From: Zoogloea sp.
GTDB taxonomy: Bacteria > Pseudomonadota > Gammaproteobacteria > Burkholderiales > Rhodocyclaceae
Assembly: GCF_028689785.1 (NCBI RefSeq)
Contig: NZ_JAQVCN010000004.1
Span: forward strand, 112,046-176,045
Reading direction: 5' to 3'
DNA: 64,000 nt
Shown here: positions 7,657-16,893 of the stretch, piece by piece
How the letters are laid out: every line of letters starts with the position of its first letter
Numbering within the stretch: the first letter of the stretch is position 1
Notes under the pieces: model-generated
The model's database searches: none
Told to the model about the DNA's origin: nothing
Seen by the model: the letters and a program-made list of their open reading frames with translations, nothing else
Translations under genes and position numbers: made by a program

Positions 7657-9558
7657 TCAGGATAGCGCCGGCTTGCGCCACAGGGCCAGACGAACCGGGG
7701 CGCTGGGTGCAAAGCGCAGACGCCCCGCCACCGTCTCGCCCCGGGACAGGCTGAGCTCCTGCCAGGCCTCGGCGGGCACCTGGTTGGCAAAGGCAAGGAG
7801 ATCGGCGCGGGCCTGATCGTCTTCGGCCGTGGCGACCAGCCGGCCGCCCGGCGCAAGACGCGCCCAGGCTGCGGCCAACCAGTCGCTGAGGCCAACCCCG
7901 CCGCGGATGAACACAGCTTCGGGCACCGGCCACTCGCGGCAGCGCAGGGGCGAGGCCGAGGGAATGGCGGAGAGCTTGTCCCCCACCCCGGCGCGGGCCA
8001 TGCTGACGCCCAACAGGGTGGGCTCGATGCCCACGGCCCGCACTCGGGCGGTGGGCACGGCACGGGCCCACTCCAGAGCCAGGCTGGCTTCGCCCTCGCT
8101 GATGACCCAGCCCGTTTCCCAGGCGGCAGGCTGCAGCCAGGCCATGGCCAGGACGCGGGCAGCCAGGGGCAGCGCCGCGCCTGCTTCGTCACCGAAGGCC
8201 GCATCGGACAGGCCGGGCAGCTCGGCAAACACGCCGGAAGACGGGCCGGTGGCGACAATCAGCACGGCGTGGGTATCGAAGGCCTCACGCATCTCCACCA
8301 GCTCGCTGGCCAACCAGGCGCGGGCCTGCAAGCTGCCGGCGATGAACTCGCAAACCCACACCCGGGCCCCCGCAAAGCCGCTGTCGAGCAGCAGTCGGGC
8401 CACTGCCGCAGGCCCTTCGGCATCGGCCAGGGGCAGGGCAAACAGACAATGGGCGCGCAGGCGGCCGCGCAGGCCCGCCAGGGGCGCACGGCGCAGATCC
8501 ACCACCGTGACCACCTCGGCCGACAGGCCCAGGGCGGCGCAGGCGGCCTGCACCCGGCCCACGCCGGGCAGCACGCGCACATAGGCCGGGCCCAGGTCGG
8601 CCAGCAGCTCGGGGGCCGGGCCGTCGCCGGCGCCATCACCGACCACCGCCAGCACGCTGCCGGCGTGACCGACGACGCGCACATCCATGTGGGCAGAATC
8701 GGCGGCGCACAGCTGCTGGGGCGCCTCCAGGCCCAGGCCGGAAAGGCGGTCGAGGGCGTCGGCAGTGCCGAGAATCACCCGGGCGCCACGCAGGGCTTCG
8801 AGGGCCGCGGCGGACAACACCGGCGGCAGTTCGAGGCCCAGGCTGACAACAGTGAGAGGGGGCAGAGACTCCTCAGGCGTGGCGGCGACTTCGGGCGCGA
8901 CGCCGGTATCTGCATCGGCAGCAGGTTCGGAGACGATCTCGAGGGTGATCCCGGGCTCGGACTCCCCGTCCGGCTCGGAGGGCAACCCGGTCGCGCCATC
9001 GGCCAGGCCGGGCATCTCGATCTGCTCACCGCGGGCAGCCTCCCGGTCAGCACCACCCTTGCCACGGCGACGCTTGCGCTTGCGCCTGGGGCCTGCCGGG
9101 CCTTCTTCACCTTCGGAGGCGTCGTCGAACGGGGCATAGGCGCCATCGGAATGCTCCGCGCTGTCAGGGGCGTGAGAGGCCTCGTCACCGACAGCGACGA
9201 CAGCACCTGGCTCGGGGCGGAGCTCGGCGACAGACACCTCCGGCGCGGGAAGCAGGGCGGGCGCGACGTCCGGCGTAGGAGCCGCGGCACCGGCAGGCTC
9301 CGCGAACAGATCGGCCGTGACTTCGTCGGGCTGCGCCTCGGCCGGCTTGGCCTTAGGCTTGCGCGGTGCTCGACGGGCCTTGGGTTTGGCTTCGGCCGCG
9401 TCGGCGACAGGCTCGACTGCGACGGCGTCTACGGTGGCCTCGGCCGGGGTGGCCGGGGCCTTCTTCTTGCGGGGGCTGCGGGCCGGGGCCTTGCGCGGAG
9501 CCGGGTTCGTCACCTCGGCCAACTCGGCCACCGGGGCGGAATTCTGTTCGTCGCTCAT
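7657..9558 (-). CDS. CobL-like (CbiE/CbiT-type) methyltransferase homologue with degenerate motifs and basic low-complexity N-terminus
   Basis: A 633-residue protein in three parts. Residues 1-233 are Ala/Pro/Lys/Glu-rich and disordered-looking, with Lys/Arg stretches and a strong basic cluster (RRKRKRRRGKGG, ~158-169). Residues ~234-440 resemble CbiE (VVSLGLE, ADALDRL, LPGVGRVQAACAALGL), but the GDPLFYG-type SAM loop reads VVGDGAGDG. Residues ~465-633 resemble CbiT, but the usual DxGxGsG motif is replaced by TGWVISEGEASLALEW. In the normal enzyme (precorrin-6Y C5,15-methyltransferase/decarboxylase) both halves bind SAM, so this copy may be inactive, altered or regulatory. It sits just upstream of cobA, which supports a link to corrin synthesis. 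Homology to CobL is moderately sure; catalysis is doubtful. Confidence 0.65.
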   Translation of the reverse strand: MSDEQNSAPVAELAEVTNPAPRKAPARSPRKKKAPATPAEATVDAVAVEPVADAAEAKPKARRAPRKPKAKPAEAQPDEVTADLFAEPAGAAAPTPDVAPALLPAPEVSVAELRPEPGAVVAVGDEASHAPDSAEHSDGAYAPFDDASEGEEGPAGPRRKRKRRRGKGGADREAARGEQIEMPGLADGATGLPSEPDGESEPGITLEIVSEPAADADTGVAPEVAATPEESLPPLTVVSLGLELPPVLSAAALEALRGARVILGTADALDRLSGLGLEAPQQLCAADSAHMDVRVVGHAGSVLAVVGDGAGDGPAPELLADLGPAYVRVLPGVGRVQAACAALGLSAEVVTVVDLRRAPLAGLRGRLRAHCLFALPLADAEGPAAVARLLLDSGFAGARVWVCEFIAGSLQARAWLASELVEMREAFDTHAVLIVATGPSSGVFAELPGLSDAAFGDEAGAALPLAARVLAMAWLQPAAWETGWVISEGEASLALEWARAVPTARVRAVGIEPTLLGVSMARAGVGDKLSAIPSASPLRCREWPVPEAVFIRGGVGLSDWLAAAWARLAPGGRLVATAEDDQARADLLAFANQVPAEAWQELSLSRGETVAGRLRFAPSAPVRLALWRKPALS

Positions 9559-9643
9559 GCTCTGTCAGCCACCACATTCGCAGCCGGAAAAACGGGGGTC
9601 GCAGGATAGCATGAAGCGTTTTCAGGCCAAGAGCAGCCGAACC

Positions 9644-9669
9644 GTGGGGTCGAATTCAATCGACCCCAC
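9644..9669. repeat. REP-like palindrome (GTGGGGTCGA arms)
   Basis: A 26-bp palindrome with perfect 10-bp arms (GTGGGGTCGA / TCGACCCCAC) around ATTCAA. It lies 12 bp beyond the stop codon of the FAD/Fe-S oxidoreductase gene, between it and the promoter region of the CobL-like gene. Related copies occur at 4722, ~5459-5483 and 13758-13785. Confidence 0.8.
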
Positions 9670-9681
9670 AAGGGCACCGGT

Positions 9682-12600
9682 TTACAGCAGCACGCGTTCG
9701 ATGCCGCCCTGATTGGCCTTGGCGACGTAGTCGGACATCCAGCTGTCACCGAGGATGTGCTTGGCCATCTCGACCACGATGTAGTCGGCATCCACGCCAC
9801 CGGCATCGCTGCTGTAGCGGGACAGGCCCTGCAGGCAGCTCGGGCAGGAGGTGAGGATCTTGACCTGGGCGGTGGCGTCGGCGCCGCGGAGCTTCTCGGC
9901 ACCCTTCTCGATCTCCTCCTGCTTGCGGAAGCGCACCTGGGTGGAGATGTCGGGGCGGGCCACGGCCAGGGTGCCGGATTCGCCGCAGCAACGGTCCGAC
10001 AGATCGACCCGCGTACCCATCAGCTCGTTGGCCACCTTGATGCCGGAATGGACCTTCATGGGGGTGTGGCAGGGCTCGTGGTACATGTAGCGGGTGCCGG
10101 TGATGCCGTCGAGCTTGAGGCCCTTTTCCATGAGGTACTCGTGGATGTCGAGCAGCCGGCAGCCGGGGAAGATCTTTTCGAACTGGTACTTCTGCAGCTG
10201 ATCCATGCAGGTGCCGCAGGACACGATCACCGTCTTGATGTCGAGATAGTTGAGCGTGTTGGCGACCCGGTGGAAAAGCACCCGGTTGTCGGTGGTGATC
10301 TTCTGGCCGGCATCCTCCTCGCCCGCGGCGGTCTGCGGATAGCCGCAGCACAGGTAACCCGGCGGCAGCACGGTGGTGGCCCCCACCTGGTAGAGCATGG
10401 CCTGGGTGGCGAGGCCCACCTGGCTGAACAGACGCTCGGAGCCGCAGCCAGGGAAGTAGAACACGGCCTCGGATTCGTCACGCTTGACCTGCGGGTTGCG
10501 GATCACCGGGACGATGGCGTCGTCCTCGATATCGAGCAGGGCCCGGGAGGTGCGCTTGGGCAGGCCGCCCGGCATGGGCTTGTTGATGAAGTGGATGACC
10601 TGGGCCTTGACCGGCGGCTTGCCCAGGGTAGCGGGCGGGTGCTGGACCTGATCCTGGATCAGCCCGAGGCTCTTGCCGATGCGGTGCCCCAGGCGCTGGG
10701 CCTTGTAGCCCCAGCCGATCATGCCGCTGCGGATCAGCTTGATGGTGGCCGGATCTTTGGCGGTGAGGAAGGCCATGGCCGCGGCCTTGCCGGGGTTGAA
10801 GGACTTCTTGCCCTGCTCGCGCAGCAGGTTGCGCATCTTGATCGACACGTCGCCGAAGTCGATGTCCACCGGGCAGGGCTTCTCGCACTTGTGGCACACG
10901 GTGCAATGGTCGGCCACATCCTCGAACTCCGCCCAGTGGGCCAGAGACACGCCGCGGCGGGTCTGCTCTTCGTAGAGGAAGGCCTCGATCAGCAGCGAGG
11001 TGCTGAGGATCTTGTTGCGCGGGCTGTAGAGCAGGTTGGCGCGGGGCACGTGGGTGGAGCACACGGGCTTGCACTTGCCACAGCGCAGGCAGTCCTTGAT
11101 GTCGTGAGAGATCTCGCCGATGGCGGTCTGCTCCATGATCAGCGACTCATGCCCCATCAGGTTGAAGCTGGGGGTGTAGGCGTTGTCGAGGTTGCCCTTG
11201 ATCGGCCCGTTGCGCATCAGCTTGCCGCGGTTGAAGCGGCCTTCCGGGTCCACCTTCTGCTTGTAGGCCCAGAAGTTGGCCATCTCGGCGTCGGTGAGGT
11301 AGTCGAGCTTGGTGATGCCGATGCCGTGCTCACCGGAAATCACGCCATCAAGACTGCGGGCCAGCTCCATGATGCGGTCCACGGCCTTGTTGGCCGTTTG
11401 CAGCATCTCGTAGTTGTCGGAGTTGACCGGAATGTTGGTGTGCACATTGCCGTCGCCCGCGTGCATGTGCAGGGCCACGAAGACGCGGCCGCGGAGCACC
11501 TGCTTGTGCAGCTTCTTGATCTCCTCACGCACGGGCCCGAACAGCTGGCCGTCGAAGATCTTGTCGAGACGGGGCTTGAGTTCGGTCTTCCAGCCTGTGC
11601 GCACGGAGTAATCCTGCAGGCGGTGGAACAGGCGCGGGTTGGCCGCCCGGTTGGACAGTTCGGCAGCCTGGATGCCGTAGTCGGCAAACTGCGGCTCGGC
11701 CTGGGCCAGAGGCAGGTCCAGGTTGTCGAGGAGCCACTGCCAGCGGCGACGCACGCTGGCCACGTAGTCCAGCGCGTCCTTGCGGCGCTCGCCGATGAGC
11801 TCGTCCCGGGAGATGGTGGCGTCACCGGTGTCCAGGGGCAGATCGCCCTGCAGCAGCTCGGCAAGGGCGTCGCACAGGGCCAGCTTGTTCTGGGTGGACA
11901 GCTCGATGTTGATGCGCTCGATGCCGTCGCAGTAGTCGCCCATGCGCGGCAGCGGAATCACCACGTCCTCGTTCACCTTGAAGGCGTTGGTGTGGCGGGA
12001 GATGGCGGCGGTGCGGGAGCGGTCGAGCCAGAACTTCTTGCGCTGCTCGGGGCTGACGGCGATGAAGCCCTCGGCGCCGCGGGTGTTGGTCATGCGGATG
12101 ACTTCGGAGGCGGCGGTCATCACCGCGTTCTCGTCGTGGCCGACGATGTCGCCGATCAGCACCATCTTGGGCCGCCCGTGGCGCTTGGCCTTGGTGGTGT
12201 AGCCCACCGCCTTCACGTAGCGCTCGTCCAGGTGCTCCAGGCCGGCCAGCAGCACGCCGGCAGCGTTGCCGGCACCGCCGGGCTTGAAGTAGTCGGTGAT
12301 TTCGACGATGGCCGGCACGGCCTCGCGCACCTGGCCGAAGAACTCCAGGCACACGGTGCGGGTAACCGGCGGCATCTTGTGCAGCACCCAGCGCGAGGCG
12401 ACGATGAGGCCGTCGGTGCCTTCCTTCTGCACGCCCGGCACGCCACCCAGGAACTTGTCGGTCACGTCCTTGCCCAGGCCGTCCTTGCGGCAGGAGGCGC
12501 CGGGCAGGGAGAGGATTTCTTCGGAAATGAACTTGTAGCCCCTGGCGTCGAAGCGCTTGAGGCGGAAGTGCACGGTTTCCTGTTCGTGGATCTTGCCGAA

Positions 12601-13584
12601 GTTGTGGTCGAGGCGTTCCACCTCCAGCCAGTTGCCGTCCGGCGTGACCATCTTCCACCAGGCCAGGTTGTCGAGGGCAGTGCCCCACAGCACGGCTTTC
12701 TTGCCGCCGGCGTTCATGGCGATGTTGCCGCCGATGCACGAAGCGCTGGCGGAGGTGGGGTCCACGGCAAACACACGGCCAGCGGCCGAGGCGGCTTCGG
12801 AGACGCGCTCGGTGACCACACCGGCACCGGTGCGGATGGTGGCGTAGGGGGCGCTCATGGGGCCGTTGAGGCCGGGCAGCACCACGTCCTCGACCGGTCC
12901 GAGGGTAATGAGCTTTTCGGTGTTGATGACCACCGATTTGGCGTCCAGCGGCACGGCGCCCCCGGTATAGCCGGTGCCGCCCCCGCGGGGGATGATGGTC
13001 AGGCCGAGCTCGATGCAGCTCTTCACCAGCGGGGCCATCTCTTCCTCGGTGTCGGGGTAGAGAACTACGAAGGGGTACTCGACACGCCAGTCGGTGGCGT
13101 CGGTAACGTGAGACACCCGGGCGTGGCCGTCAAAACAGATGTTGTCCTTGCGGGTGTGGCGAACCAGCTCGCGCTGCACGCGCTTGCGCAGCTCGGCGGT
13201 GTCCTGGAAAAGCTTGGCAAAGCGGTCGACGGCACCATGGGCCGCCACCACCAGGCTGGCCACCTTGGCACTGCGCTCGGGGTCTTCGGCACTGGATTCC
13301 TCGCGGCGCTTCTCGACCTCATGCAGGCGGTGGCGCAGCGCCCCGATCAGGGCACCCTGGCGATCCCGGTTGCCGAGCAGGTCGTCCTGCAGGTAAGGGT
13401 TGCGCTGAACCACCCATACATCCCCCAGCACCTCGTAGAGCATTCTCGCGGAGCGGCCGGTGACGCGCTCGGAACGCAAGGCGTCCAGGGTTTTCCACGC
13501 CTCCTGGCCGAGCAGTCGAATGACGATCTCCCGGTCGGAGAACGAGGTGTAGTTGTAGGGAATTTCACGCAGGCGCTGAGTCAT
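9682..13584 (-). CDS. FAD-linked oxidase / Fe-S / CCG-domain oxidoreductase fusion (DUF3683 type)
   Basis: A 1300-residue protein starting at [15 protein letters not shown]. An N-terminal DUF3683-like region (~1-170) is followed by a VAO/PCMH-type FAD-binding domain with [17 protein letters not shown] (~200), a FAD-oxidase C-terminal domain ([11 protein letters not shown]), two 4Fe-4S clusters ([11 protein letters not shown] ~830 and [12 protein letters not shown]), and two CCG cysteine-rich domains (CCGYPQ ~1080, CCGESG ~1198). The order equals GlcD/Dld fused to GlcF/LldE-like subunits, so oxidation of a 2-hydroxy acid such as D-lactate or glycolate with electrons passed to quinone is likely; the substrate is unproven. 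It stands alone, bracketed by REP-like palindromes. An in-frame start 55 codons upstream was rejected for lack of conserved sequence. Confidence 0.88.
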   Translation of the reverse strand: MTQRLREIPYNYTSFSDREIVIRLLGQEAWKTLDALRSERVTGRSARMLYEVLGDVWVVQRNPYLQDDLLGNRDRQGALIGALRHRLHEVEKRREESSAEDPERSAKVASLVVAAHGAVDRFAKLFQDTAELRKRVQRELVRHTRKDNICFDGHARVSHVTDATDWRVEYPFVVLYPDTEEEMAPLVKSCIELGLTIIPRGGGTGYTGGAVPLDAKSVVINTEKLITLGPVEDVVLPGLNGPMSAPYATIRTGAGVVTERVSEAASAAGRVFAVDPTSASASCIGGNIAMNAGGKKAVLWGTALDNLAWWKMVTPDGNWLEVERLDHNFGKIHEQETVHFRLKRFDARGYKFISEEILSLPGASCRKDGLGKDVTDKFLGGVPGVQKEGTDGLIVASRWVLHKMPPVTRTVCLEFFGQVREAVPAIVEITDYFKPGGAGNAAGVLLAGLEHLDERYVKAVGYTTKAKRHGRPKMVLIGDIVGHDENAVMTAASEVIRMTNTRGAEGFIAVSPEQRKKFWLDRSRTAAISRHTNAFKVNEDVVIPLPRMGDYCDGIERINIELSTQNKLALCDALAELLQGDLPLDTGDATISRDELIGERRKDALDYVASVRRRWQWLLDNLDLPLAQAEPQFADYGIQAAELSNRAANPRLFHRLQDYSVRTGWKTELKPRLDKIFDGQLFGPVREEIKKLHKQVLRGRVFVALHMHAGDGNVHTNIPVNSDNYEMLQTANKAVDRIMELARSLDGVISGEHGIGITKLDYLTDAEMANFWAYKQKVDPEGRFNRGKLMRNGPIKGNLDNAYTPSFNLMGHESLIMEQTAIGEISHDIKDCLRCGKCKPVCSTHVPRANLLYSPRNKILSTSLLIEAFLYEEQTRRGVSLAHWAEFEDVADHCTVCHKCEKPCPVDIDFGDVSIKMRNLLREQGKKSFNPGKAAAMAFLTAKDPATIKLIRSGMIGWGYKAQRLGHRIGKSLGLIQDQVQHPPATLGKPPVKAQVIHFINKPMPGGLPKRTSRALLDIEDDAIVPVIRNPQVKRDESEAVFYFPGCGSERLFSQVGLATQAMLYQVGATTVLPPGYLCCGYPQTAAGEEDAGQKITTDNRVLFHRVANTLNYLDIKTVIVSCGTCMDQLQKYQFEKIFPGCRLLDIHEYLMEKGLKLDGITGTRYMYHEPCHTPMKVHSGIKVANELMGTRVDLSDRCCGESGTLAVARPDISTQVRFRKQEEIEKGAEKLRGADATAQVKILTSCPSCLQGLSRYSSDAGGVDADYIVVEMAKHILGDSWMSDYVAKANQGGIERVLL

Positions 13585-13757
13585 CGGGATACCTGGGTCT
13601 GTGCAGCGGAGAACGGAGTATTTTAACGGACCGCTCCGCCTTCTGTCGAAAAACAAAGCCTTACGGAATCTGGGGGTTTGCCCGACAGGGCCGAAAGGAA
13701 TACCAGGACACCTATTTTTGACTTCCCTGCCAGCGGCCGGTTCCGGCATGCCCTTCC

Positions 13758-13785
13758 CGTGGCGTCGAACTCAATCGACCCCACG
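13758..13785. repeat. REP-like palindrome, imperfect copy
   Basis: CGTGGCGTCGA and TCGACCCCACG flank ACTCAA, with one mismatch between arms. It is the same element as at 9644-9669, so the FAD/Fe-S gene lies between two copies. It sits 11 bp beyond the ridA-like stop codon and could act as a transcription terminator or mRNA-stabilising hairpin. Confidence 0.75.
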
Positions 13786-13796
13786 GAGATTGCAGC

Positions 13797-14153
13797 CTAG
13801 TCGCGCAATGCTGCCTGCACCGCAATTTCCACACGCCAGCCGGGTTTGGCCAGGCGCACCACCTGTACACAGGCCCGGCTCGGCGCCGTTCCGGCGGGCA
13901 CCCAGGCGTCCCACACGGCGTTGACCACGTCGTAGTCGGCCATGTCGGTGAGGTAGAGGGTGGCCATCAGCAGGCGCTCCTTGCCGCTGCCGGCCTGTTC
14001 CAGCAGGGTTTCCAGGCTGGCCAGCATGGCGCGGGTCTGCTCGGCAATGGCGGCGCTGTCGTCCGGCGGCACTTCGACGCAATACACCACCCCATTATGG
14101 GTTGTCGAATCGGAATATCGCGGCGTCGTGCCGGCGCGGTGGATAGGATTCAT
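13797..14153 (-). CDS. RidA (YjgF/YER057c/UK114) family enamine/imine deaminase
   Basis: A 118-residue protein. RidA trimers hydrolyse reactive 2-aminoacrylate and 2-aminocrotonate, the enamine intermediates released by PLP enzymes such as threonine dehydratase. The key Arg lies in PSRACVQV and the Glu in VEIAVQA, as in YjgF (ARSCVEV/EIEAIAV). The N-terminal part is somewhat diverged, so a RidA subfamily member is possible. It is divergent from ilvA, whose product makes a RidA substrate; the two share a ~96-bp intergenic region. Confidence 0.9.
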   Translation of the reverse strand: MNPIHRAGTTPRYSDSTTHNGVVYCVEVPPDDSAAIAEQTRAMLASLETLLEQAGSGKERLLMATLYLTDMADYDVVNAVWDAWVPAGTAPSRACVQVVRLAKPGWRVEIAVQAALRD

Positions 14154-14249
14154 GAAAGACTCCGGTGGGGAAAAGGTGTGTATGTTGCAGCGCGGGCGCT
14201 CCGGCTGCTACCCTCCAGAGCTTCTCCCAGCCGAAACGCAGGTTCAGCC

Positions 14250-15770
14250 ATGAGCGCGCAGCACCCCGACTATCTCCAGAAAATCCTCACTGCCCAGGTC
14301 TATGACGCGGCGATCGAAACGCCCCTCGACCCGGCCCCTAACCTGTCGGCGCGCATCCACAACAAGATTTACTTCAAGCGCGAGGACATGCAGCCGGTGT
14401 TCAGCTTCAAGCTGCGCGGCGCCTACAACAAGATGGCCAGCCTCAGCCCGGCGGCCCTCAAGCGCGGGGTGATCTGCGCCTCGGCCGGCAACCACGCCCA
14501 GGGCGTGGCCCTGTCTGCCAAGAAGCTCGGGGTACGCGCCGTGATCGTGATGCCCACCACCACCCCGGCCATCAAGATCGACGCGGTGAAGCGCCACGGT
14601 GGCGAAGTGGTACTGGCCGGCGAAAGCTATTCCGACGCCTACGGCCACGCCAAGGAACTGGAAAAGACCGAAAAGCTCACCTTCGTCCACCCCTACGACG
14701 ACGTGGAGGTGATCGCCGGCCAGGGCACCATCGGCATGGAGATTCTGCGTCAGCACCCCAAACCCATCCATGCGGTGTTCTGCTGCGTCGGCGGCGGCGG
14801 TCTGCTGGCCGGCGTGGCGGCCTATATCAAGCGGGTGCGCCCCGAGATCAAGGTGATCGGCGTGGAAACCATCGACGCCGACGCCATGACCCAATCCCTG
14901 GCCGCCGGCAAGCGCATCGAACTGCCCACGGTGGGCCTGTTTGCCGACGGCGCAGCAGTAAAGCTGGTGGGCGAAGAGACCTTCCGCCTGTGCCAGGAGT
15001 ACGTGGACGAGATGATCCTGGTGGATAACGACGCCATCTGCGCCGCCATCAAGGACGTCTTTGAAGACACCCGCTCCATCCTTGAGCCCGCCGGCGCCCT
15101 GGCCGTGGCCGGCGCCAAGGAATACGCCAAGCGCCACGCCCTCAAGGACAAGACCCTGGTGGCCGTGGCCTCCGGCGCCAACATGAACTTCGACCGCCTG
15201 CGCTTCGTGGCCGAGCGGGCCGAGGTGGGCGAGCAGCGCGAAGCCGTGCTGGCCGTGACCATCCCCGAAAAGCCCGGCTCCTTCAAGAAGTTCTGTGACC
15301 TGCTGGGCAACCGCAACATCACCGAGTTCAACTACCGCTACGCCGATGCAGCCAAGGCCCACATCTTCGTGGGCGTGGGCGTGCACAACCGTGCCGAAGG
15401 CGTGCGCATCACCGAACTGCTGCAACGCCACGACCTGCCCTGCCTCGACCTCACCGACGACGAGATGGCCAAGAGCCACATCCGCTACATGGTCGGTGGT
15501 CACGCCCCTCAGGCCGACGACGAAGTGCTCTACCGCTTCGTCTTCCCCGAGCGCCCGGGCGCCCTGCTCAACTTCCTCGACACCCTGCGCTCCGACTGGA
15601 ACATCAGCCTGTTCCACTACCGCAACCACGGTGCCGACTTCGGCCGGGTGCTGGTGGGCATGCAGGTGCCCCCGCAAGACCGCGAGGCCTTCCAGGGCTT
15701 TCTGGCGCGGCTGGGGTATGAGTATGTGGAGGAAACGGGCAACCCGGCTTACCGGATGTTCCTGGGCTAA
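14250..15770 (+). CDS. ilvA: Threonine ammonia-lyase, biosynthetic
   Basis: A 506-residue PLP enzyme that deaminates L-threonine to 2-oxobutanoate, the first step of isoleucine synthesis. The catalytic PLP lysine is in FSFKLRGAYNKM; the phosphate-binding glycine loop is VGGGGLLAGVA. Two C-terminal ACT-like regulatory domains (~330-420 and ~425-506; IPEKPGSFKKF, FPERPGALLNF) indicate the isoleucine/valine-regulated biosynthetic form, and the length matches E. coli IlvA (514). The start MSAQHPDYLQKI at 14250 was preferred; an open frame back to 14097 overlaps the divergent ridA-like gene. Isoleucine inhibition is family knowledge. Confidence 0.96.
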   Translation: MSAQHPDYLQKILTAQVYDAAIETPLDPAPNLSARIHNKIYFKREDMQPVFSFKLRGAYNKMASLSPAALKRGVICASAGNHAQGVALSAKKLGVRAVIVMPTTTPAIKIDAVKRHGGEVVLAGESYSDAYGHAKELEKTEKLTFVHPYDDVEVIAGQGTIGMEILRQHPKPIHAVFCCVGGGGLLAGVAAYIKRVRPEIKVIGVETIDADAMTQSLAAGKRIELPTVGLFADGAAVKLVGEETFRLCQEYVDEMILVDNDAICAAIKDVFEDTRSILEPAGALAVAGAKEYAKRHALKDKTLVAVASGANMNFDRLRFVAERAEVGEQREAVLAVTIPEKPGSFKKFCDLLGNRNITEFNYRYADAAKAHIFVGVGVHNRAEGVRITELLQRHDLPCLDLTDDEMAKSHIRYMVGGHAPQADDEVLYRFVFPERPGALLNFLDTLRSDWNISLFHYRNHGADFGRVLVGMQVPPQDREAFQGFLARLGYEYVEETGNPAYRMFLG

Positions 15771-16131
15771 TGCCTCCCCGGCCCCGGTCGTACAGCCCGT
15801 ATCGCGTATATGGCAAGTACAGTACGGGGCCTGTACGGAACACCTTGCGTCACGCAGCGCAGCGCAAGCACCCATGCGCCTCCTGGCCTTCCCCAGAAAT
15901 GCCGGCCTGCCCGTTGCAGCCTGTCGGCGCCGATGGTTTGAAGACCTAAAGGCGCTGTGACCGCCCGTCAGCAGATCGCATGTCAATCTGATGGATCACG
16001 GCTGCTCGATCATTCATCCCATGGGTGAGGTCGGCTCAGGCTGGTTGTTGCTCACAGCCCCCATCACTTCTCCGCTGTCCCCCCAACGCCCCATCGGTGA
16101 CAATTGAATCCTTCAACAGGAGGGTCATGCC
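15771..16131. other. Intergenic region between ilvA and tam
   Basis: No gene seen in 361 bp. An imperfect inverted repeat (CGTACAG-CCCGTA at 15789-15801 against TACGGGGCCTGTACG at 15823-15837) follows the ilvA stop by ~20 bp and may be its terminator, though no T-tract follows. AGGAGG at 16118-16123 is an ideal ribosome-binding site for the ATG at 16132. Confidence 0.6.
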
Positions 16132-16893
16132 ATGGGTTGGGAGCCGGATCGATATCTGCAATTTTCCGATGAACGTCTACGCCCGGCGGTAGATCTGCTC
16201 GGGCGGATTCCTCTGCTCAGACCGGGGCGAATTGTTGACCTGGGCTGCGGGGCCGGCAATGTGACACGCCTTCTGGCCGAGCGCTGGCCGGAGGCGGACA
16301 TCACCGGCCTGGACAGCTCCCCCGCCATGCTGGAACGAGCGCGCAGCGTATTGCCCGGGGTCCGCTTCGATCAGGCTGGCGTCGAACACTGGGAGCCCGA
16401 AGAGGCCCTCGACCTGTTGTTCTCCAATGCGGCCCTGCACTGGGTCGGCGACCATGAAAGCCTGTTTCCGCGCCTGGTGGATGCGCTTTTTCCGGGCGGG
16501 GTGCTGGCCGTGCAGATGCCCGGCAATTTCGAGGCACCGTCCCATCGGCTCATCCGCGAACTGGCGGCCGCGCCGGAATGGGCGGAGCGCATTGGCCCGG
16601 CGCGGATGGGTGCGGTGCTGGGCATGGCCGACTACCACCGTCTGCTGTCGCCCCTGTGCACACGTCTTAGCCTGTGGGAGACAACCTACTGGCAGAGCAT
16701 GAGCGGGCCATCTCCAGTGCTCGACTGGCTGCGTGGCACCACCCTGGTTCCCTATCTCGCGCCCCTGGATGAGAAGGAGCAGACACACTTTCTGGCCCAG
16801 CTTGGCGAGCGGCTGGCGGTGGCCTATCCGCCGGACACCCACGGGACGACCCTCTTTCCCTTCCGGCGCATTTTCATCGTTGCCCAAAGATGA
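16132..16893 (+). CDS. tam: Trans-aconitate 2-methyltransferase
   Basis: A 253-residue class I SAM methyltransferase. Motif I is VDLGCGAGNVTRLLAERWP, followed by ITGLDSSPAML and FSNAALHWV, the Tam pattern. In E. coli Tam methylates trans-aconitate, a toxic by-product of the citrate cycle. The length matches the family (252). A perfect AGGAGG lies 8 bp before the start. It overlaps the downstream sirtuin gene by 4 bp (ATGA), so both are probably translated from one mRNA. The substrate assignment is by family resemblance only. Confidence 0.88.
   Translation: MGWEPDRYLQFSDERLRPAVDLLGRIPLLRPGRIVDLGCGAGNVTRLLAERWPEADITGLDSSPAMLERARSVLPGVRFDQAGVEHWEPEEALDLLFSNAALHWVGDHESLFPRLVDALFPGGVLAVQMPGNFEAPSHRLIRELAAAPEWAERIGPARMGAVLGMADYHRLLSPLCTRLSLWETTYWQSMSGPSPVLDWLRGTTLVPYLAPLDEKEQTHFLAQLGERLAVAYPPDTHGTTLFPFRRIFIVAQR

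Noticed and set aside
9757..13626. Open frame of 1289 codons on the + strand opposite the FAD/Fe-S oxidoreductase
   Set aside because: A mirror of a real GC-rich gene: composition is His/Gly/Val/Ala repeats with no motif, while the minus strand has FAD, Fe-S and CCG motifs.
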